DNA of 64,000 bases from Zeimonas sediminis (lineage in GTDB: Bacteria > Pseudomonadota > Gammaproteobacteria > Burkholderiales > Burkholderiaceae_E): assembly GCF_023721795.1 (NCBI RefSeq), contig NZ_JAMQYE010000001.1, forward strand, positions 3,187,604-3,251,603. Reading direction: 5' to 3'. Below are positions 10,209-19,536 of the stretch, one piece after another. Position numbers and translations under genes: made by a program. The notes below the pieces were generated by a model, which was not told where the DNA came from, did no database searches, and worked only from the letters and a program-made list of their open reading frames with translations. How positions within the stretch are numbered: position 1 is the stretch's first letter; every line of letters starts with the position of its first letter.

Positions 10209-10949
10209 ATGAGCGACCAGCGCTCCACGCACTTCGGCTTCCAGACCGTCGACGAGGCCGACAAGGCCGCCCGGGTGGCCGGGGTCTTCCACTCGGTCGC
10301 GGGTCGCTACGACCTGATGAACGACCTGATGTCGGCCGGTCTGCACCGGGCCTGGAAGGCGTTCACGGTCGCGCAGGCGGCCGTGCGCCCGGGCATGAGG
10401 GTGCTCGACGTGGCCGGCGGCACCGGCGACCTCGCCCGCGCCTTCGCCCGCCGCGTCGGCCCGACCGGCGAGGTCTGGCTCACCGACATCAACGCGTCGA
10501 TGCTGTCGGTCGGTCGCGACCGGATGGTCGACGACGGCCTGCTGCAACCGGCGGTCCTGTGCGACGCCGAGAAACTGCCTTTCCCCGACGCCTATTTCGA
10601 CCGGGTCTCGGTGGCCTTCGGCCTCCGGAACATGACCCACAAGGACCTCGCGCTTTCCGAAATGACGCGGGTCCTCAGGCCGGGCGGGCGGCTCTACGTG
10701 CTCGAGTTCTCGAAGGTCTGGCAGCCGCTCGCGCCGCTCTACGACCTGTACTCGTTCCAGGTGCTGCCCAGGCTCGGCGCCAGGGTGGCCGGCGACGAGC
10801 AGAGCTACCGCTACCTGGCCGAGTCGATCCGCATGCACCCGGACCAGGAAACGCTGAAGTCGATGATGCAGGAAGCCGGGCTGGTCCGGGTTCGCTACTA
10901 CAATCTGACTGCAGGCGTGGTCGCGCTGCACGAGGGCTGGAAGCCGTAG
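10209..10949 (+). CDS. ubiE: Ubiquinone/menaquinone biosynthesis C-methyltransferase
   Basis: UbiE transfers a methyl group from S-adenosylmethionine to carbon 2 of the demethoxy-quinol ring in ubiquinone synthesis. The 246 residues fit the usual 250. The SAM-binding motif [12 protein letters not shown] is near residue 64. Family signatures [17 protein letters not shown] near 36 and the C-terminal [17 protein letters not shown] are both clear. It is the centre of a compact cluster with DUF971 upstream and a Tim44-domain protein and ubiJ downstream, all on the same strand with short gaps, so joint transcription is likely. Confidence 0.97.
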   Translation: MSDQRSTHFGFQTVDEADKAARVAGVFHSVAGRYDLMNDLMSAGLHRAWKAFTVAQAAVRPGMRVLDVAGGTGDLARAFARRVGPTGEVWLTDINASMLSVGRDRMVDDGLLQPAVLCDAEKLPFPDAYFDRVSVAFGLRNMTHKDLALSEMTRVLRPGGRLYVLEFSKVWQPLAPLYDLYSFQVLPRLGARVAGDEQSYRYLAESIRMHPDQETLKSMMQEAGLVRVRYYNLTAGVVALHEGWKP

Positions 10950-11012
10950 TAATTTCGGCCGCCCTCGCGCGACGCAGTTCCCGCCACTATTCCCTTCAGG
11001 AGACGGACAAAG

Positions 11013-11897
11013 ATGAAATCCTCGTTTTCGCGCCTGCTCGGCATCGCGCTGGTGGTCTTCGCGTCGATGGCCTGGGTCGTGGATGCCGAGGCAAGGCGGC
11101 TCGGCGGCGGCAAGACCTTCGGGCGCCAATCCAACGTGACCCAGCGCGAGGCCACTGCCCCGGCCGCCGCGCCGACCCAGGCCGCGCGTCCGGCCGCCGC
11201 CGCCGGCGCCACCGGCAGCCGCTGGATGGGTCCGATCGCTGGCTTGGCCGCCGGCCTCGGACTGGTCGCGCTGGCCAGCTGGCTGGGCTTCGGCGAGGAA
11301 CTCGCCTCGTTCATGCTGATCGCGCTGCTGGTGGTCGCCGCGGTGGTCGCCTTCCGCCTGATCGCGGCGCGGCGCCAGGCGGGCGGTCCGCAGCCGGCCT
11401 TCCAGGGCGCGGGCGCGGGCCAGGACAACTCGGTTCGCTATTCGCCGATGAACGACCTGAGCGGCGGCTCGCCGTCGGCAGCGGCGCCCGCTGCCGGGGC
11501 CGCGGTCCCGGCCGGCATCCCCGGCGTGCCTGCGGGCTTCGACGTCGAGGGTTTCCTGCGCACCGCCAAGGTGCAGTTCGTGCGGCTGCAGGCGGCCAAC
11601 GACGCCGGCGACCTGAACGACCTTCGCGAGTTCACCTCGCCGGAGATGTTCGCCGAGCTCAAGCTCGACATCGACGAGCGGGGCGCCTCGCCGAATCGCA
11701 CCGACGTGGTCACGCTCGACGCGGAGCTGCTCGGCATCGAGACGACCGCGACCGACTACCTGGCCAACGTCCGCTTCACCGGCATGATCCGCGAGGAAGA
11801 GGGCGGCGAGGCAAAGTCGTTCGACGAAGCCTGGGTGCTGGCCAAGCCGGTGTCCGGCGGCGGGTGGGTGCTGGCCGGCATCCGCCAGCTGGGCTGA
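11013..11897 (+). CDS. Tim44-like domain membrane protein
   Basis: A 294-residue exported or membrane-anchored protein. A signal-like segment (residues 7-26) precedes an Ala/Pro-rich stretch. Two hydrophobic segments follow near 72-92 and 96-112. The soluble C-terminal part (FDVEGFLRTAKVQFVRLQAAN from about 175) matches the Tim44-like fold, an NTF2-related domain of mitochondrial import factors and bacterial Tim44/MlaC-like proteins. The bacterial role is unclear; membrane tethering or lipid binding is possible. The ribosome site AGGAGACGG precedes the ATG. Its stop codon overlaps the ubiJ ATG by one base, so translation is coupled and a connection to quinone-complex organisation is a reasonable inference. 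Confidence 0.85.
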   Translation: MKSSFSRLLGIALVVFASMAWVVDAEARRLGGGKTFGRQSNVTQREATAPAAAPTQAARPAAAAGATGSRWMGPIAGLAAGLGLVALASWLGFGEELASFMLIALLVVAAVVAFRLIAARRQAGGPQPAFQGAGAGQDNSVRYSPMNDLSGGSPSAAAPAAGAAVPAGIPGVPAGFDVEGFLRTAKVQFVRLQAANDAGDLNDLREFTSPEMFAELKLDIDERGASPNRTDVVTLDAELLGIETTATDYLANVRFTGMIREEEGGEAKSFDEAWVLAKPVSGGGWVLAGIRQLG

Positions 11898-12550
11898 TGG
11901 AAATCCCGTCCGGCGGGTCCGCGGGCCTGCCCGGGCGGCTGGCGCGGCAGGGCGCGGCGGCGCTCGTCGCCGCGCTCGATCACCTGCTCGAGCAGAACGA
12001 GTGGGCGCGTGCCCGGCTGGCGATGCACGCCGGCAGGCGAGTGCTGATCGGCGTCGATCTCCCTGCGCTGCCCGGCCTGCCTGAGCCGCGCATCCTCGCC
12101 GCGATCGCCGATGGCGGGAGGCTGCAGCCGGCGAGCGGCGAGGGCTCCGAGCCGGCCGTCACGATGATGCTGCGGCCGTCGGTAGACGCCGCCTTCGACT
12201 TTGCGCGGGGCGGCCCGCGCGAGCTGTCCCGGCACCTTCGCATAGAGGGCGACGTGATGCTCGCCGCCGCGCTCGGCGAGCTCGCCCAGCACCTGCGCTG
12301 GGATGCCGCGGAAGACCTGAGCCGCGTGACCGGCGACGTCGCCGCCCAACGCATCGTCGGCGCCGCCGAAGGCGCCTTCGGCGCGCTGCGCGATGCGGGC
12401 GATCGCCTGCAGTCCAACCTGCTCCGCTACCTGTCGGTGGAGTCCGGCCAGCTGGTCGACCGCTCGGCGCTCGACGCCTTCGCTTCGCAGCTCGACGGCC
12501 TCGAGCGGCGGCTGCAGGCGCTGTCGTCCAGGGGCCGGTCGCCACGGTGA
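11897..12550 (+). CDS. ubiJ: Ubiquinone biosynthesis accessory factor, SCP2 domain
   Basis: A 217-residue protein with an SCP2-type lipid-binding fold: LARQGAAALVAALDHLLEQNEWARA, then MMLRPSVDAAFDFARGG and LRIEGDVMLAAALGELAQHLRWD. It ends with the helical tail seen in UbiJ (LDAFASQLDGLERRLQAL). UbiJ with UbiK is thought to bring hydrophobic ubiquinone intermediates to the cytosolic Ubi complex. The ATG at 11897 overlaps the preceding stop, and its own TGA overlaps the next gene's GTG, so this is a tight translationally coupled unit. In many related genomes ubiB follows ubiJ; here it does not. Confidence 0.85.
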   Translation: MEIPSGGSAGLPGRLARQGAAALVAALDHLLEQNEWARARLAMHAGRRVLIGVDLPALPGLPEPRILAAIADGGRLQPASGEGSEPAVTMMLRPSVDAAFDFARGGPRELSRHLRIEGDVMLAAALGELAQHLRWDAAEDLSRVTGDVAAQRIVGAAEGAFGALRDAGDRLQSNLLRYLSVESGQLVDRSALDAFASQLDGLERRLQALSSRGRSPR

Positions 12551-13365
12551 GCGTCGCCTCGTTCCGGCGCCTGGCCACGGCGGTCCTGGCGATCGGCGTC
12601 ACGGCTTCCGCCGTCGCCGACGACGGCGTCCGGGCCGTCGCCGCCGATGCCGGCGCGCGGGTCGAGGCCGCCGATGCCGGCACGCGGATCGAAGCCGCCG
12701 ATGCCGGCGGAAGGGCGGCGCCCGAGTCGCGATCGCCCCGGATTCCGGGCGAACTGCTCCCGGCGCCTTCGCTGATCGAGGCGCTTCGCCGGGCAGGGCT
12801 GATCGGCGAGGGCGTGGACCCGGTTCCGCGTTTCGCCTGGACGCTCGAGACCAAGCGCCCGCTGCGCGACCCGAAGCTGGTCTCCGAGCGTTTCCTCGGC
12901 TCGCCGTCCGGCGGCCTGTCCGGGCTGAGCCCGATGATGCGCAGCTACAGCCCCCAGCCACCTGCCGTCGGTTCCGGGGAGCGCACCGTGCTCAGCGTGC
13001 GCGGGCTCGCGACGGTCCATCCGGGCGAAAGCGAGCTCGGGGTGTCGATCGAGGGCCTGCAGCTGCCGCTGCGCGACGGCGCCGGTTTCCGGCTCGACTG
13101 GAGCGACGACGGCGGCAGGCTCGAACAGCGCTGCCGGGCGGGCGCCCGCGAGCCCGCCGCCGCGCTGAATCCCGCGCTGCCGGGCGAGGCGCGCCGGATC
13201 GACTGCGAGGGCGAGGGCCGCTACAAGGGCATCCCGGTCGGCGTCTCGACAACCGTGTACTACCTGGAGCGCCTGGGCGTGTTCCTGCAGGCCGAGAACA
13301 CGATCCGCAGCCCCTTGGGGCCCTTGCGTTCGTGGACCCGGGTCAGGGGCTTCTCCATGCCCTGA
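12547..13365 (+). CDS. Secreted protein of unknown function with N-terminal repeats
   Basis: A 272-residue protein with a signal peptide (residues 1-24, ending AVADDG). Three tandem nine-residue repeats of the type AADAGxRxE occupy residues 32-57, encoded by a 27-bp direct repeat at 12640-12717. The remaining 200 residues form a soluble, probably periplasmic domain with two cysteines near residues 198 and 219, possibly a disulfide. I recognise no family. The GTG start overlaps the ubiJ stop (GTGA), so it is probably translated with the ubi unit and takes the place where ubiB is often found. An envelope-linked role is the most that can be inferred. Confidence 0.72.
   Translation: MSVASFRRLATAVLAIGVTASAVADDGVRAVAADAGARVEAADAGTRIEAADAGGRAAPESRSPRIPGELLPAPSLIEALRRAGLIGEGVDPVPRFAWTLETKRPLRDPKLVSERFLGSPSGGLSGLSPMMRSYSPQPPAVGSGERTVLSVRGLATVHPGESELGVSIEGLQLPLRDGAGFRLDWSDDGGRLEQRCRAGAREPAAALNPALPGEARRIDCEGEGRYKGIPVGVSTTVYYLERLGVFLQAENTIRSPLGPLRSWTRVRGFSMP
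12640..12717 (+). repeat. 27-bp in-frame tandem repeat, three copies
   Basis: Copies begin at 12640, 12667 and 12694, each starting GCCGCCGATGCCGGC. The unit length is a multiple of three, so copy-number change would alter the linker length of the secreted protein without shifting frame. Confidence 0.75.
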
Positions 13366-13480
13366 GCGAACGCCGGTCGCCGCCGGGTACAGTCGCGACC
13401 GGGCACGTTCCCCCGCTCGCGCGCCTGACACGGATTTCCGCAACAAGAGAGCCACGGACAAACGCAGGAGGAGACCCAGG

Positions 13481-14230
13481 ATGCACATCTCTTTCACCGG
13501 CCGGCGCGTGCTGATCGCCGGCGGCAGCCGCGGCATCGGCCGCTCGATCGCCCTCGGATTCGCAGCGGCCGGGGCCCACGTCTCGATCTGCGCGCGCGGC
13601 GAGAGCCGGCTTCGCCAGACCGCCGACGAGCTTCGCAACCTGGGCAGCACGGTCCACGAAGCGGTCTGCGACCTGTCCGACGGCGGCGCGGTCGTCGACT
13701 GGGTCGAGGCTGCCGCCGACGCGCTGGGCGGCATCGACGTGCTCGTCAACAACGCCTCGGGCTTCGGGCGCTCCGACGACGAGGCGGGCTGGGCGGCGAG
13801 CATCGACGTCGACCTGCTGGCCACGGTGCGCGCCTCGCGCACCGCGCTGCCGCACCTGGAGCGCTCGCGCGGCTCGATCGTCCACATCTCGTCGATCTCG
13901 GGGCTGGCGCCGAGCGTGCGCACGCCGCCCTACGGCGCGATCAAGGCCGCGCTGATCCAGTACACGATGACGCAGGCGGCGGCACTGGCGAGCAAGGGCG
14001 TGCGGGTGAACTGCGTGGCGCCGGGCTCGGTGGAGTTCCCGGGCGGCGTGTGGGACGACGCGAAGCGCAACAACCCGGCGCTCTACGATCGGATCCTGAA
14101 GGGCATCCCGTCGGGCCGCATGGGGCGGCCCGAGGAGGTCGCCAACGTGGTGATGTTCCTCGCCAGCGACCTCGCGAGCTGGGTGACCGGCCAGACGATC
14201 GCGGTCGACGGCGGCCAGATGTTCGGCTGA
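13481..14230 (+). CDS. SDR family oxidoreductase
   Basis: A classical 249-residue short-chain dehydrogenase. The dinucleotide motif is IAGGSRGIGRS near residue 12, with LVNNASG near 87, a Ser in HISSISG, and the catalytic Tyr-x3-Lys in PPYGAIKAAL near 148. The ending TGQTIAVDGGQMFG is typical. A ribosome site (GGAGGAGACC) lies just ahead of the ATG. It is encoded 115 bp after the secreted protein gene and converges on another SDR gene. The substrate is not deducible. Its sequence differs enough from the two other SDRs in the window to exclude recent duplication. Confidence 0.88.
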   Translation: MHISFTGRRVLIAGGSRGIGRSIALGFAAAGAHVSICARGESRLRQTADELRNLGSTVHEAVCDLSDGGAVVDWVEAAADALGGIDVLVNNASGFGRSDDEAGWAASIDVDLLATVRASRTALPHLERSRGSIVHISSISGLAPSVRTPPYGAIKAALIQYTMTQAAALASKGVRVNCVAPGSVEFPGGVWDDAKRNNPALYDRILKGIPSGRMGRPEEVANVVMFLASDLASWVTGQTIAVDGGQMFG

Positions 14231-14233
14231 AGA

Positions 14234-14253
14234 GCGCGGCGCCGGGGCCGCGC
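14234..14253 (+). terminator. Possible hairpin terminator between convergent SDR genes
   Basis: GCGCGGC (14234-14240) pairs with GCCGCGC (14247-14253) around a 6-nt loop, four bases after the upstream SDR stop. No U-run follows, only a short TTT, so it could stall or protect transcripts in either direction rather than act as a strong intrinsic terminator. Confidence 0.35.
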
Positions 14254-14273
14254 AGCAGGTTTACCGCCGGACT

Positions 14274-15035
14274 TCAGCCGCGGCCCACGAAGGGCATCTT
14301 GGTGGCCATCACGGTCACGAACTGCACGTTCGACTCGAGCGGCAGGCTGGCCATGTGCACGATCGTCTGGGCCACGTGGCGCACGTCCATCAGCGGCTCG
14401 GGCGCGATGCGGCCGTCGGCCTGCGGCACGCCGTTTGCCATTCGCGACGCCATCTCGGTGGCCGCGTTGCCGATGTCGATCTGGCCGCAGGCGATGTCGT
14501 ACTTGCGGCCGTCGAGCGAGGTGGATTTAGTGAGGCCGGTGATCGCGTGCTTGGTCGCCGTGTAGGGCGCCGAGTTCGGGCGCGGCGCGTGCGCCGAGAT
14601 CGAGCCGTTGTTGATGATCCGGCCGCCGCGCGGCGCCTGGTCCTTCATGACCCGGATCGCTTCCTGAGTGCACAGGAAGGGCCCGGTCAGGTTGATGTCG
14701 ACCACGTTCTTCCACTGCTCGACAGTCAGCTCCTCGAGCGGGATTCCCGGGGCGTTCACGCCGGCGTTGTTGAACAGCAGGTCGACGCGTCCGAAGGCCT
14801 CGACCGTCTTCTCGAAGAGCCTGCGCACCGAGCCCGGATCGGAAACGTCGGTCGGCACCGCGAGCGCCCGATCGGCGCCCCCGGGGGCCGACGCGATCGC
14901 CTGCTCGAGCGCGTCGGCGCGGCGACCGGCGAAGGCCACGTGCCAGCCCGCCTCGAGCAGCGCCAGCGCGCTCGCCTTGCCGATGCCGGAACCGGCGCCG
15001 GTGACGATCGCGACCTTCTTCGTCGGTGCAGTCAT
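14274..15035 (-). CDS. SDR family oxidoreductase
   Basis: A 253-residue classical SDR. The NAD(P) motif is [13 protein letters not shown] near residue 12, [10 protein letters not shown] is near 90, and the catalytic Tyr/Lys lie in [10 protein letters not shown] near 158-162. The C-terminal region keeps an SDR ending but without the common IDGG motif (it reads [18 protein letters not shown]). Similar proteins are often annotated as 3-oxoacyl-ACP reductase-like or sugar/alcohol dehydrogenases, and no specific substrate can be assigned. A ribosome site (GAGGAGATT) precedes the ATG. The gene is divergent from hns across a 269-bp region that includes an AT-rich block. Confidence 0.88.
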   Translation of the reverse strand: MTAPTKKVAIVTGAGSGIGKASALALLEAGWHVAFAGRRADALEQAIASAPGGADRALAVPTDVSDPGSVRRLFEKTVEAFGRVDLLFNNAGVNAPGIPLEELTVEQWKNVVDINLTGPFLCTQEAIRVMKDQAPRGGRIINNGSISAHAPRPNSAPYTATKHAITGLTKSTSLDGRKYDIACGQIDIGNAATEMASRMANGVPQADGRIAPEPLMDVRHVAQTIVHMASLPLESNVQFVTVMATKMPFVGRG

Positions 15036-15171
15036 TCTCGAATCTCCTCGTTCGGTTGGGGTCGTTTCCGGGGTCCTTCCCGGCCTGCCCGCAAGCGTAC
15101 ACCGCCGGCGATCCGGCGCGGGGAACGCACGGCGGGAAAAACCCGGGGGAGGGATCCGGAAAACGCACCGA

Positions 15172-15201
15172 TTGCGCGGGATTAATATTGGGAATTAATA
15201 T
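15172..15201 (+). promoter_or_regulatory. Candidate hns promoter in an AT-rich block with a repeated ATTAATAT
   Basis: TTGCGC (15172-15177) and TAATAT (15196-15201) are 18 bp apart. ATTAATAT occurs twice (15181-15188 and 15194-15201). CCGGAA/TTCCGG arms (15202-15207, 15213-15218) follow. This is one of the most AT-rich spots in the window, as expected for a site an H-NS-type protein might bind to control its own gene. The promoter is inferred from pattern only. Confidence 0.4.
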
Positions 15202-15304
15202 CCGGAAAATGATTCCGGGATCGGGCCGCAATTTGTTCCGGATATTCGAAACCACCACCAACGATAATCGGACGACCGCGGGTCGAAATAGGGAACCGGA
15301 GACA

Positions 15305-15646
15305 ATGGCGACGTCGCTCAAATCGATCGAGGCGCAGATCAAGAAACTCCAGGCGCGCGCGCAGGCGCTGCGCGACAGGGACCGCAAGCCGGTCATCGCC
15401 GCGATCGTCCGGCAGATGAAGGCCCACGAAATATCGGTCGCCGAGATCGCCGAGGCGCTCGGCAAGCCGCGCGCCCCGCGCGGCGCCGGCCGCAAGGCGG
15501 CTGCCCCGGGCAGGCCGCGCAAGGCGGTGCCGGTCAAGTACAAGCATCCCGAGACCGGCGAAACCTGGACCGGCCGCGGCCGCACGCCGCGCTGGATCGT
15601 CGAGGCCGAGAAGGCGGGCACCGACCGCTCGAGCTTCGCGGTCTGA
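15305..15646 (+). CDS. hns: H-NS family nucleoid-associated protein
   Basis: A 113-residue xenogeneic-silencer protein. An N-terminal coiled-coil oligomerisation segment (KSIEAQIKKLQARAQALRDRD) is followed by a basic Arg/Lys/Pro-rich linker (residues 57-78). The C-terminal DNA-binding domain ends in TWTGRGRTPRWI near residue 87, the AT-minor-groove-binding motif of Burkholderiales H-NS. It would bind AT-rich DNA and repress or bridge it. The ATG at 15305 is chosen because homology starts there (MATSLKSIEAQ); open frame continues upstream but reads the AT-rich promoter. The gene stands alone, with a 269-bp upstream region suited to autoregulation. Confidence 0.9.
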   Translation: MATSLKSIEAQIKKLQARAQALRDRDRKPVIAAIVRQMKAHEISVAEIAEALGKPRAPRGAGRKAAAPGRPRKAVPVKYKHPETGETWTGRGRTPRWIVEAEKAGTDRSSFAV

Positions 15647-15749
15647 ACGCGCGGCGCGGCCGGGCTTCCCGAGGCCTCGGTCGAGTTGCCTGACGCCTCG
15701 ACGATCGCCAGGCTCATCCGGTGAGCCCGGGGCCCGCGAAAATTGCCGG

Positions 15750-17177
15750 ATGCTGAACGCAATCGCGGATCTCGCCTCCTCGTCGCCCCGGGCCGTGCTG
15801 GCCGTGCTGGCCGGCATCGGCGTTCTCCTCTTCGCGCTGGGCTGGGCCTTCGGGGCCTTGCCGGGGCGCGGGCGGATCGCCGCCAGCCGCGCAACGCTCG
15901 ACGAACGCAGCGGCTCGCTCGAGCGCGCGCTCGAGCAGCGCGACGCGGCGCTGGCCGATGCGCGCGGGCTGGCCGAGCGGGTCGCCGGCCTGCGCGCCGC
16001 CCTCGACGCAGAACGCCGCCAGTCGGGCGAGAAGCTCAGGCTTCTCGCCGACGCCAGGCAGCAGCTGGCCGACCAGTTCCGCGCGCTGGCTGCCGAGGTG
16101 CTCGACGAAAAGGCGCGCGCGGTCGGCGAGCGGCACCGCGAGCAGCTCGGCCAGCTTCTCGAGCCGCTGCAGCAGCGGCTGGCCGAGTTCCGCAGCCGGG
16201 TCGACGAGGTCTACGAGCGCGAGGGCCGCGAGCGGGCCGCGCTCGGCGAGCAGGTGCGCCAGCTGATGTCGCTGAACCGGCAGCTGTCCGACGACGCCCA
16301 CGCGCTGACCCGGGCCCTGAAGGGCCAGGTGAAGACCCAGGGCGCCTGGGGCGAGCTGATCCTGGAGCGGGTGCTCGAGGCGGCGGGCTTGCGACGCGGC
16401 AGCGAGTACGAGCTGCAGGTGTCGCTGGCCGACGACGCGGGCCGCCGCCTTCAGCCCGACGCGGTCGTGCGCCTGCCCGAGGAGCGCGTGCTCGTCATCG
16501 ACGCCAAGGTGTCGCTGCTGGCCTGGAGCGAGCACGTGAACGCAGCCGATGACGCGGTGCGCGCCGATTCGATGCGCCGTCACGTCGACTCGATCCGCGG
16601 CCACGTGAAGGGCCTCGCCGGTCGCGGATACGAGCAGCTGCACGGGGCGCGCTCGCCCGATTTCGTCGTGATGTTCGTGCCGGTCGAGGCCGCGTTTTCC
16701 GCCGCGCTCGCTCACGACGATGCCCTGTGGCACGAGGCATGGCAGCGCAACGTGCTGATCGTGGGGCCGGCCTCGCTGCTCTTCGTCGTTCGCACCGTCG
16801 CGCAGCTCTGGCGGCAGGCCCGCCAGGACCGCAACGCGCGCGAGATCGCCGAGCGCGGCGCCGAGCTCTACGACCGCTTCGTGGCCTTCGCCGGCGACCT
16901 CGAGAAGCTCGGCGAGAGGCTTCGCCAGGCCCGCGAGAGCTACGACAGCGCCTGGTCCCGGCTCGCCACCGGCCGCGGCAACCTGGTCCGCCAGGCCGAG
17001 ATGCTGCGCGAGCTGGGGGTCAAGCCGTCGAAGACGCTGTCCGTCGAGACGCTGGAGCGGGCGGCTGCGGAGGACAGCGACGGCGGCGCGGCGCCCGCCG
17101 CCAGCGGGCTGCCTGCCAACGAGGCGCGGCCCGCGGCCGCCGAGAACGAGGCGCGGCCCGCGGCCGCTCAGGGATAG
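15750..17177 (+). CDS. rmuC: DNA recombination protein RmuC
   Basis: A 475-residue RmuC. One N-terminal membrane anchor (residues 15-35, [20 protein letters not shown]) is followed by a long coiled coil (about 45-200). The RmuC nuclease-like domain contains [18 protein letters not shown] near 192 and [19 protein letters not shown] near 250, the latter resembling a PD-(D/E)xK core. RmuC limits recombination at short inverted repeats in E. coli. The C-terminal tail contains a duplicated nine-residue unit ([10 protein letters not shown]) from a 27-bp DNA repeat. The gene converges on gdhA and their 3' ends overlap by 10 bp, so the repeat expansion reaches into the gdhA stop. Confidence 0.92.
   Translation: MLNAIADLASSSPRAVLAVLAGIGVLLFALGWAFGALPGRGRIAASRATLDERSGSLERALEQRDAALADARGLAERVAGLRAALDAERRQSGEKLRLLADARQQLADQFRALAAEVLDEKARAVGERHREQLGQLLEPLQQRLAEFRSRVDEVYEREGRERAALGEQVRQLMSLNRQLSDDAHALTRALKGQVKTQGAWGELILERVLEAAGLRRGSEYELQVSLADDAGRRLQPDAVVRLPEERVLVIDAKVSLLAWSEHVNAADDAVRADSMRRHVDSIRGHVKGLAGRGYEQLHGARSPDFVVMFVPVEAAFSAALAHDDALWHEAWQRNVLIVGPASLLFVVRTVAQLWRQARQDRNAREIAERGAELYDRFVAFAGDLEKLGERLRQARESYDSAWSRLATGRGNLVRQAEMLRELGVKPSKTLSVETLERAAAEDSDGGAAPAASGLPANEARPAAAENEARPAAAQG
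17118..17171 (+). repeat. 27-bp tandem duplication at the rmuC 3' end
   Basis: AACGAGGCGCGGCCCGCGGC starts at 17118 and again at 17145; the units differ only at the last codons. It lengthens RmuC by nine residues and creates the small overlap with gdhA. Confidence 0.7.
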
Positions 17178-18472
17178 AGCCCGCGCTCCTGCCGCGCGGT
17201 CAGGATCCGCTCGCAGGCCACCGCGAAGGTCGCGGTCCGCAGCGATATCCGGTGCTGGTCGGCGGTGTCCCAGATCCGCTTCAGGGCGTCGACGATGATC
17301 TTGTCCATGCGCAGGTTGATCTCGTCCTCGGTCCAGAAGAAGCTCGAGAAGTCCTGCACCCACTCGAAGTAGCTGACCGTCACGCCGCCGGCGTTGCAGA
17401 TCACGTCGGGCACCACCAGGATGCCGCGATCGGCCAGCACGTCGTCGGCGTCGGGCAGCGTCGGGCCGTTGGCGCCTTCGAGCACCAGTCGCGACTTCAG
17501 GCGCTGCGCGCGCGCCGCCGTGATCTGGCCCTCGAGCGCCGCCGGCACCAGGATGTCGCAGTCGATGTCCCAGAAGGATTCGTCGTCGATCCGCCCGCCG
17601 CCGCGGAACTCGCCGACGCCGCCGTGCAGCCGCGCCGACGCGATCAGCGGGCCCATTTCCAGCCCGGCCGGGTTGGCGATCGTGCCGGTGTGGTCCTGCA
17701 CCGCCACGATCTTCGCGCCCGCCCCGACGAACAGCTCGGCCGCCGCCGAGCCCACGTTGCCGAAGCCCTGGACCGCGACCCGCGCGCCGTCGAGATCCAT
17801 CCCGAGCCGGCGCGCCGCCTCGCGACCGGTCACGAACACGCCGCGGCCGGTCGCCTTGACCCGCCCCAGCGAGCCGCCCAGGTGCACCGGCTTGCCGGTG
17901 ACGACGCCGGTGATCGTGGCGCCGGCGTTGGCCGAGTACGTGTCCATCATCCAGGCCATGATCTGGGCGTTGGTGTTCATGTCGGGCGCCGGGATGTCCT
18001 GCTGCGGGCCGATCACGATGCCGATCTCGCTGGTGTAGCGCCGGGTCAGCTTCTCGAGCTCCTTCAGCGAGAGCTTCTTCGGGTCGACGCGAATGCCGCC
18101 CTTGGCGCCGCCGAAGGGCAGGTTCACCGCCGCGTTCTTGATCGTCATCCACGCAGCCAGGGCCATCACTTCCTCGAGCGTCACGTCGGGGTGATAGCGC
18201 AGGCCGCCCTTGCCGGGCCCGCGCGACAGGTTGTGCTGCACCCGGTAACCCTCGAAGTGCCGAACCGTGCCGTCGTCCATCTCGATCGGCACGTCGACGA
18301 TCAGCGAGCGCTTGGGCCGCCGAAGGGTCTCCGCCCAGCGGGCCAGCGGACCGAGGTAGGGCAGCACCCGCTCGATCTGCGCGAGGTAGGTGCCCCAGGG
18401 GCTGGTCGCCGTCGGCGCCACGTAGGAAAGGCCGTGGGCCGGGCGGGATGAAACCGGGGATCGCGTGTCCAT
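17168..18472 (-). CDS. gdhA: Glutamate dehydrogenase (Glu/Leu/Phe/Val dehydrogenase family)
   Basis: A 434-residue hexameric-type dehydrogenase that interconverts glutamate and 2-oxoglutarate plus ammonia. [21 protein letters not shown] (89 onward) and [10 protein letters not shown] with catalytic Lys124 are diagnostic. [13 protein letters not shown] carries the conserved Asp. The Rossmann motif [16 protein letters not shown] is near residue 226. Sequence and size fit the NAD-type GdhA of Gram-negatives and Gram-positive-like GDHs more than the 450-residue NADP enzyme; cofactor preference is inferred. It gives the cell a route to fix or release ammonia, which suits the urea/amide genes nearby, though it is separately transcribed. 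Confidence 0.93.
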   Translation of the reverse strand: MDTRSPVSSRPAHGLSYVAPTATSPWGTYLAQIERVLPYLGPLARWAETLRRPKRSLIVDVPIEMDDGTVRHFEGYRVQHNLSRGPGKGGLRYHPDVTLEEVMALAAWMTIKNAAVNLPFGGAKGGIRVDPKKLSLKELEKLTRRYTSEIGIVIGPQQDIPAPDMNTNAQIMAWMMDTYSANAGATITGVVTGKPVHLGGSLGRVKATGRGVFVTGREAARRLGMDLDGARVAVQGFGNVGSAAAELFVGAGAKIVAVQDHTGTIANPAGLEMGPLIASARLHGGVGEFRGGGRIDDESFWDIDCDILVPAALEGQITAARAQRLKSRLVLEGANGPTLPDADDVLADRGILVVPDVICNAGGVTVSYFEWVQDFSSFFWTEDEINLRMDKIIVDALKRIWDTADQHRISLRTATFAVACERILTARQERGLYP

Positions 18473-18594
18473 CGGGGCGTCTCCTGGGTCGTTTCGTTCG
18501 TGCCGGTTCGGCTCAACTCTAGCCGGTATCGACGGCCGGTTGTCGCGGACCCGGCCGGCATGTACGCTTTCGGCGGTTCGGTTCTGGAACTGCC

Positions 18595-19488
18595 ATGCCT
18601 CCTCCTCGCAGACCTGCTCGCGCCACGGCCGGATTTCCGTGGTGGATCCTCATCCTGCTCATCGCCCTGGTCGCGGCGGGCGGCTACTACTGGCTGCAGC
18701 GAGGCGGCGGTCCGGCGCCGGGCGCGGGCGAGGCTCCGGCCACGGTCACCGCCCCCGCCTCGCCCGGGCCCCAGGCAGGCGCCGAGGCGCCGGCCCAGGC
18801 GCCGGTCGAACAGGCGAAGCCCGAGGAGCCAGCGGTTCAGGAGCGCCCCGCCGGCGGCCCGAAGTACCCGTTGCCGGCGGGTGTGGCGCAGGAGGGCGAC
18901 CCGTCGCTGCCCGAGCTCGCGCGCAGCGACGAGCCCATCCTCGAGGCGCTGACCGGCATCGCCCCGCGCGTCGAGCTCGGCCGCTTCGGAAACATCGGCG
19001 ACTTCACCCGCAGGGTGGTGATCACGGTCGACAACCTGCCGCGCGAACTGATCCCGGCGCAGTACAGCGTCGTGCAGCGGATTCCCGGCGCGCTGGCGGT
19101 CACCCGCGAGGGCGACGCGATGACGCTGAGCCAGGCCAACTACCGGCGCTACGACGCCTTCGTGAACTTCGCCGAATCGGTCGGGGCCAAGCGCCTGGTG
19201 TCGGTCTACCTGCGCTTCTATCCGCTGTTCCAGCAGGAGTACCGCGGAATGGGTTACCCGAAGGGCCACTTCAACGACCGGGTGATCGAGGCGATCGACG
19301 ACATGCTTGCGGCACGGCAGGTGGACGGCCCGATCCGGCTGGTGCAGCCCAAGGTCCACTACCGCTTCGAGGATCCGGCGCTCGAGTCGCTGTCGGCAGG
19401 GCAGAAGATCATGATCCGGGTCGGCCCGGAGAACGCGGCAAGGCTCAAGCGGCTGCTGCGGGCGATCCGGGCGGAACTGGTCGGCTGA
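18595..19488 (+). CDS. DUF3014 membrane-anchored protein
   Basis: A 297-residue protein. A single N-terminal membrane helix (residues 15-35, [20 protein letters not shown]) is followed by a Pro/Ala-rich linker to about residue 85, then a globular periplasmic domain. The core motifs [23 protein letters not shown] and [22 protein letters not shown] are those of DUF3014. No function is known for the family; linker and topology suggest an envelope role. The gene is alone, divergent from gdhA (122 bp) and convergent with ureG. Confidence 0.85.
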   Translation: MPPPRRPARATAGFPWWILILLIALVAAGGYYWLQRGGGPAPGAGEAPATVTAPASPGPQAGAEAPAQAPVEQAKPEEPAVQERPAGGPKYPLPAGVAQEGDPSLPELARSDEPILEALTGIAPRVELGRFGNIGDFTRRVVITVDNLPRELIPAQYSVVQRIPGALAVTREGDAMTLSQANYRRYDAFVNFAESVGAKRLVSVYLRFYPLFQQEYRGMGYPKGHFNDRVIEAIDDMLAARQVDGPIRLVQPKVHYRFEDPALESLSAGQKIMIRVGPENAARLKRLLRAIRAELVG

Positions 19489-19501
19489 CAGTCGTTGCCG
19501 G

Positions 19502-19522
19502 GCGGCGGCCGTCAGCCGCCGC
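19502..19522. terminator. Hairpin between convergent DUF3014 gene and ureG
   Basis: GCGGCGGC (19502-19509) and GCCGCCGC (19515-19522) form a perfect 8-bp stem with a CGTCA loop in the 48-bp gap where two operons converge. It is suitably placed for a bidirectional terminator, but there is no U-run on either side. Confidence 0.45.
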
Positions 19523-19536
19523 TGCAGGCTGGCTCA

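Noticed and set aside
6599..15035. Recent duplication of the three SDR genes
   Set aside because: Motif regions and tails differ (Gly-rich loops, active-site context and C-termini), so they are unrelated copies of a common family.
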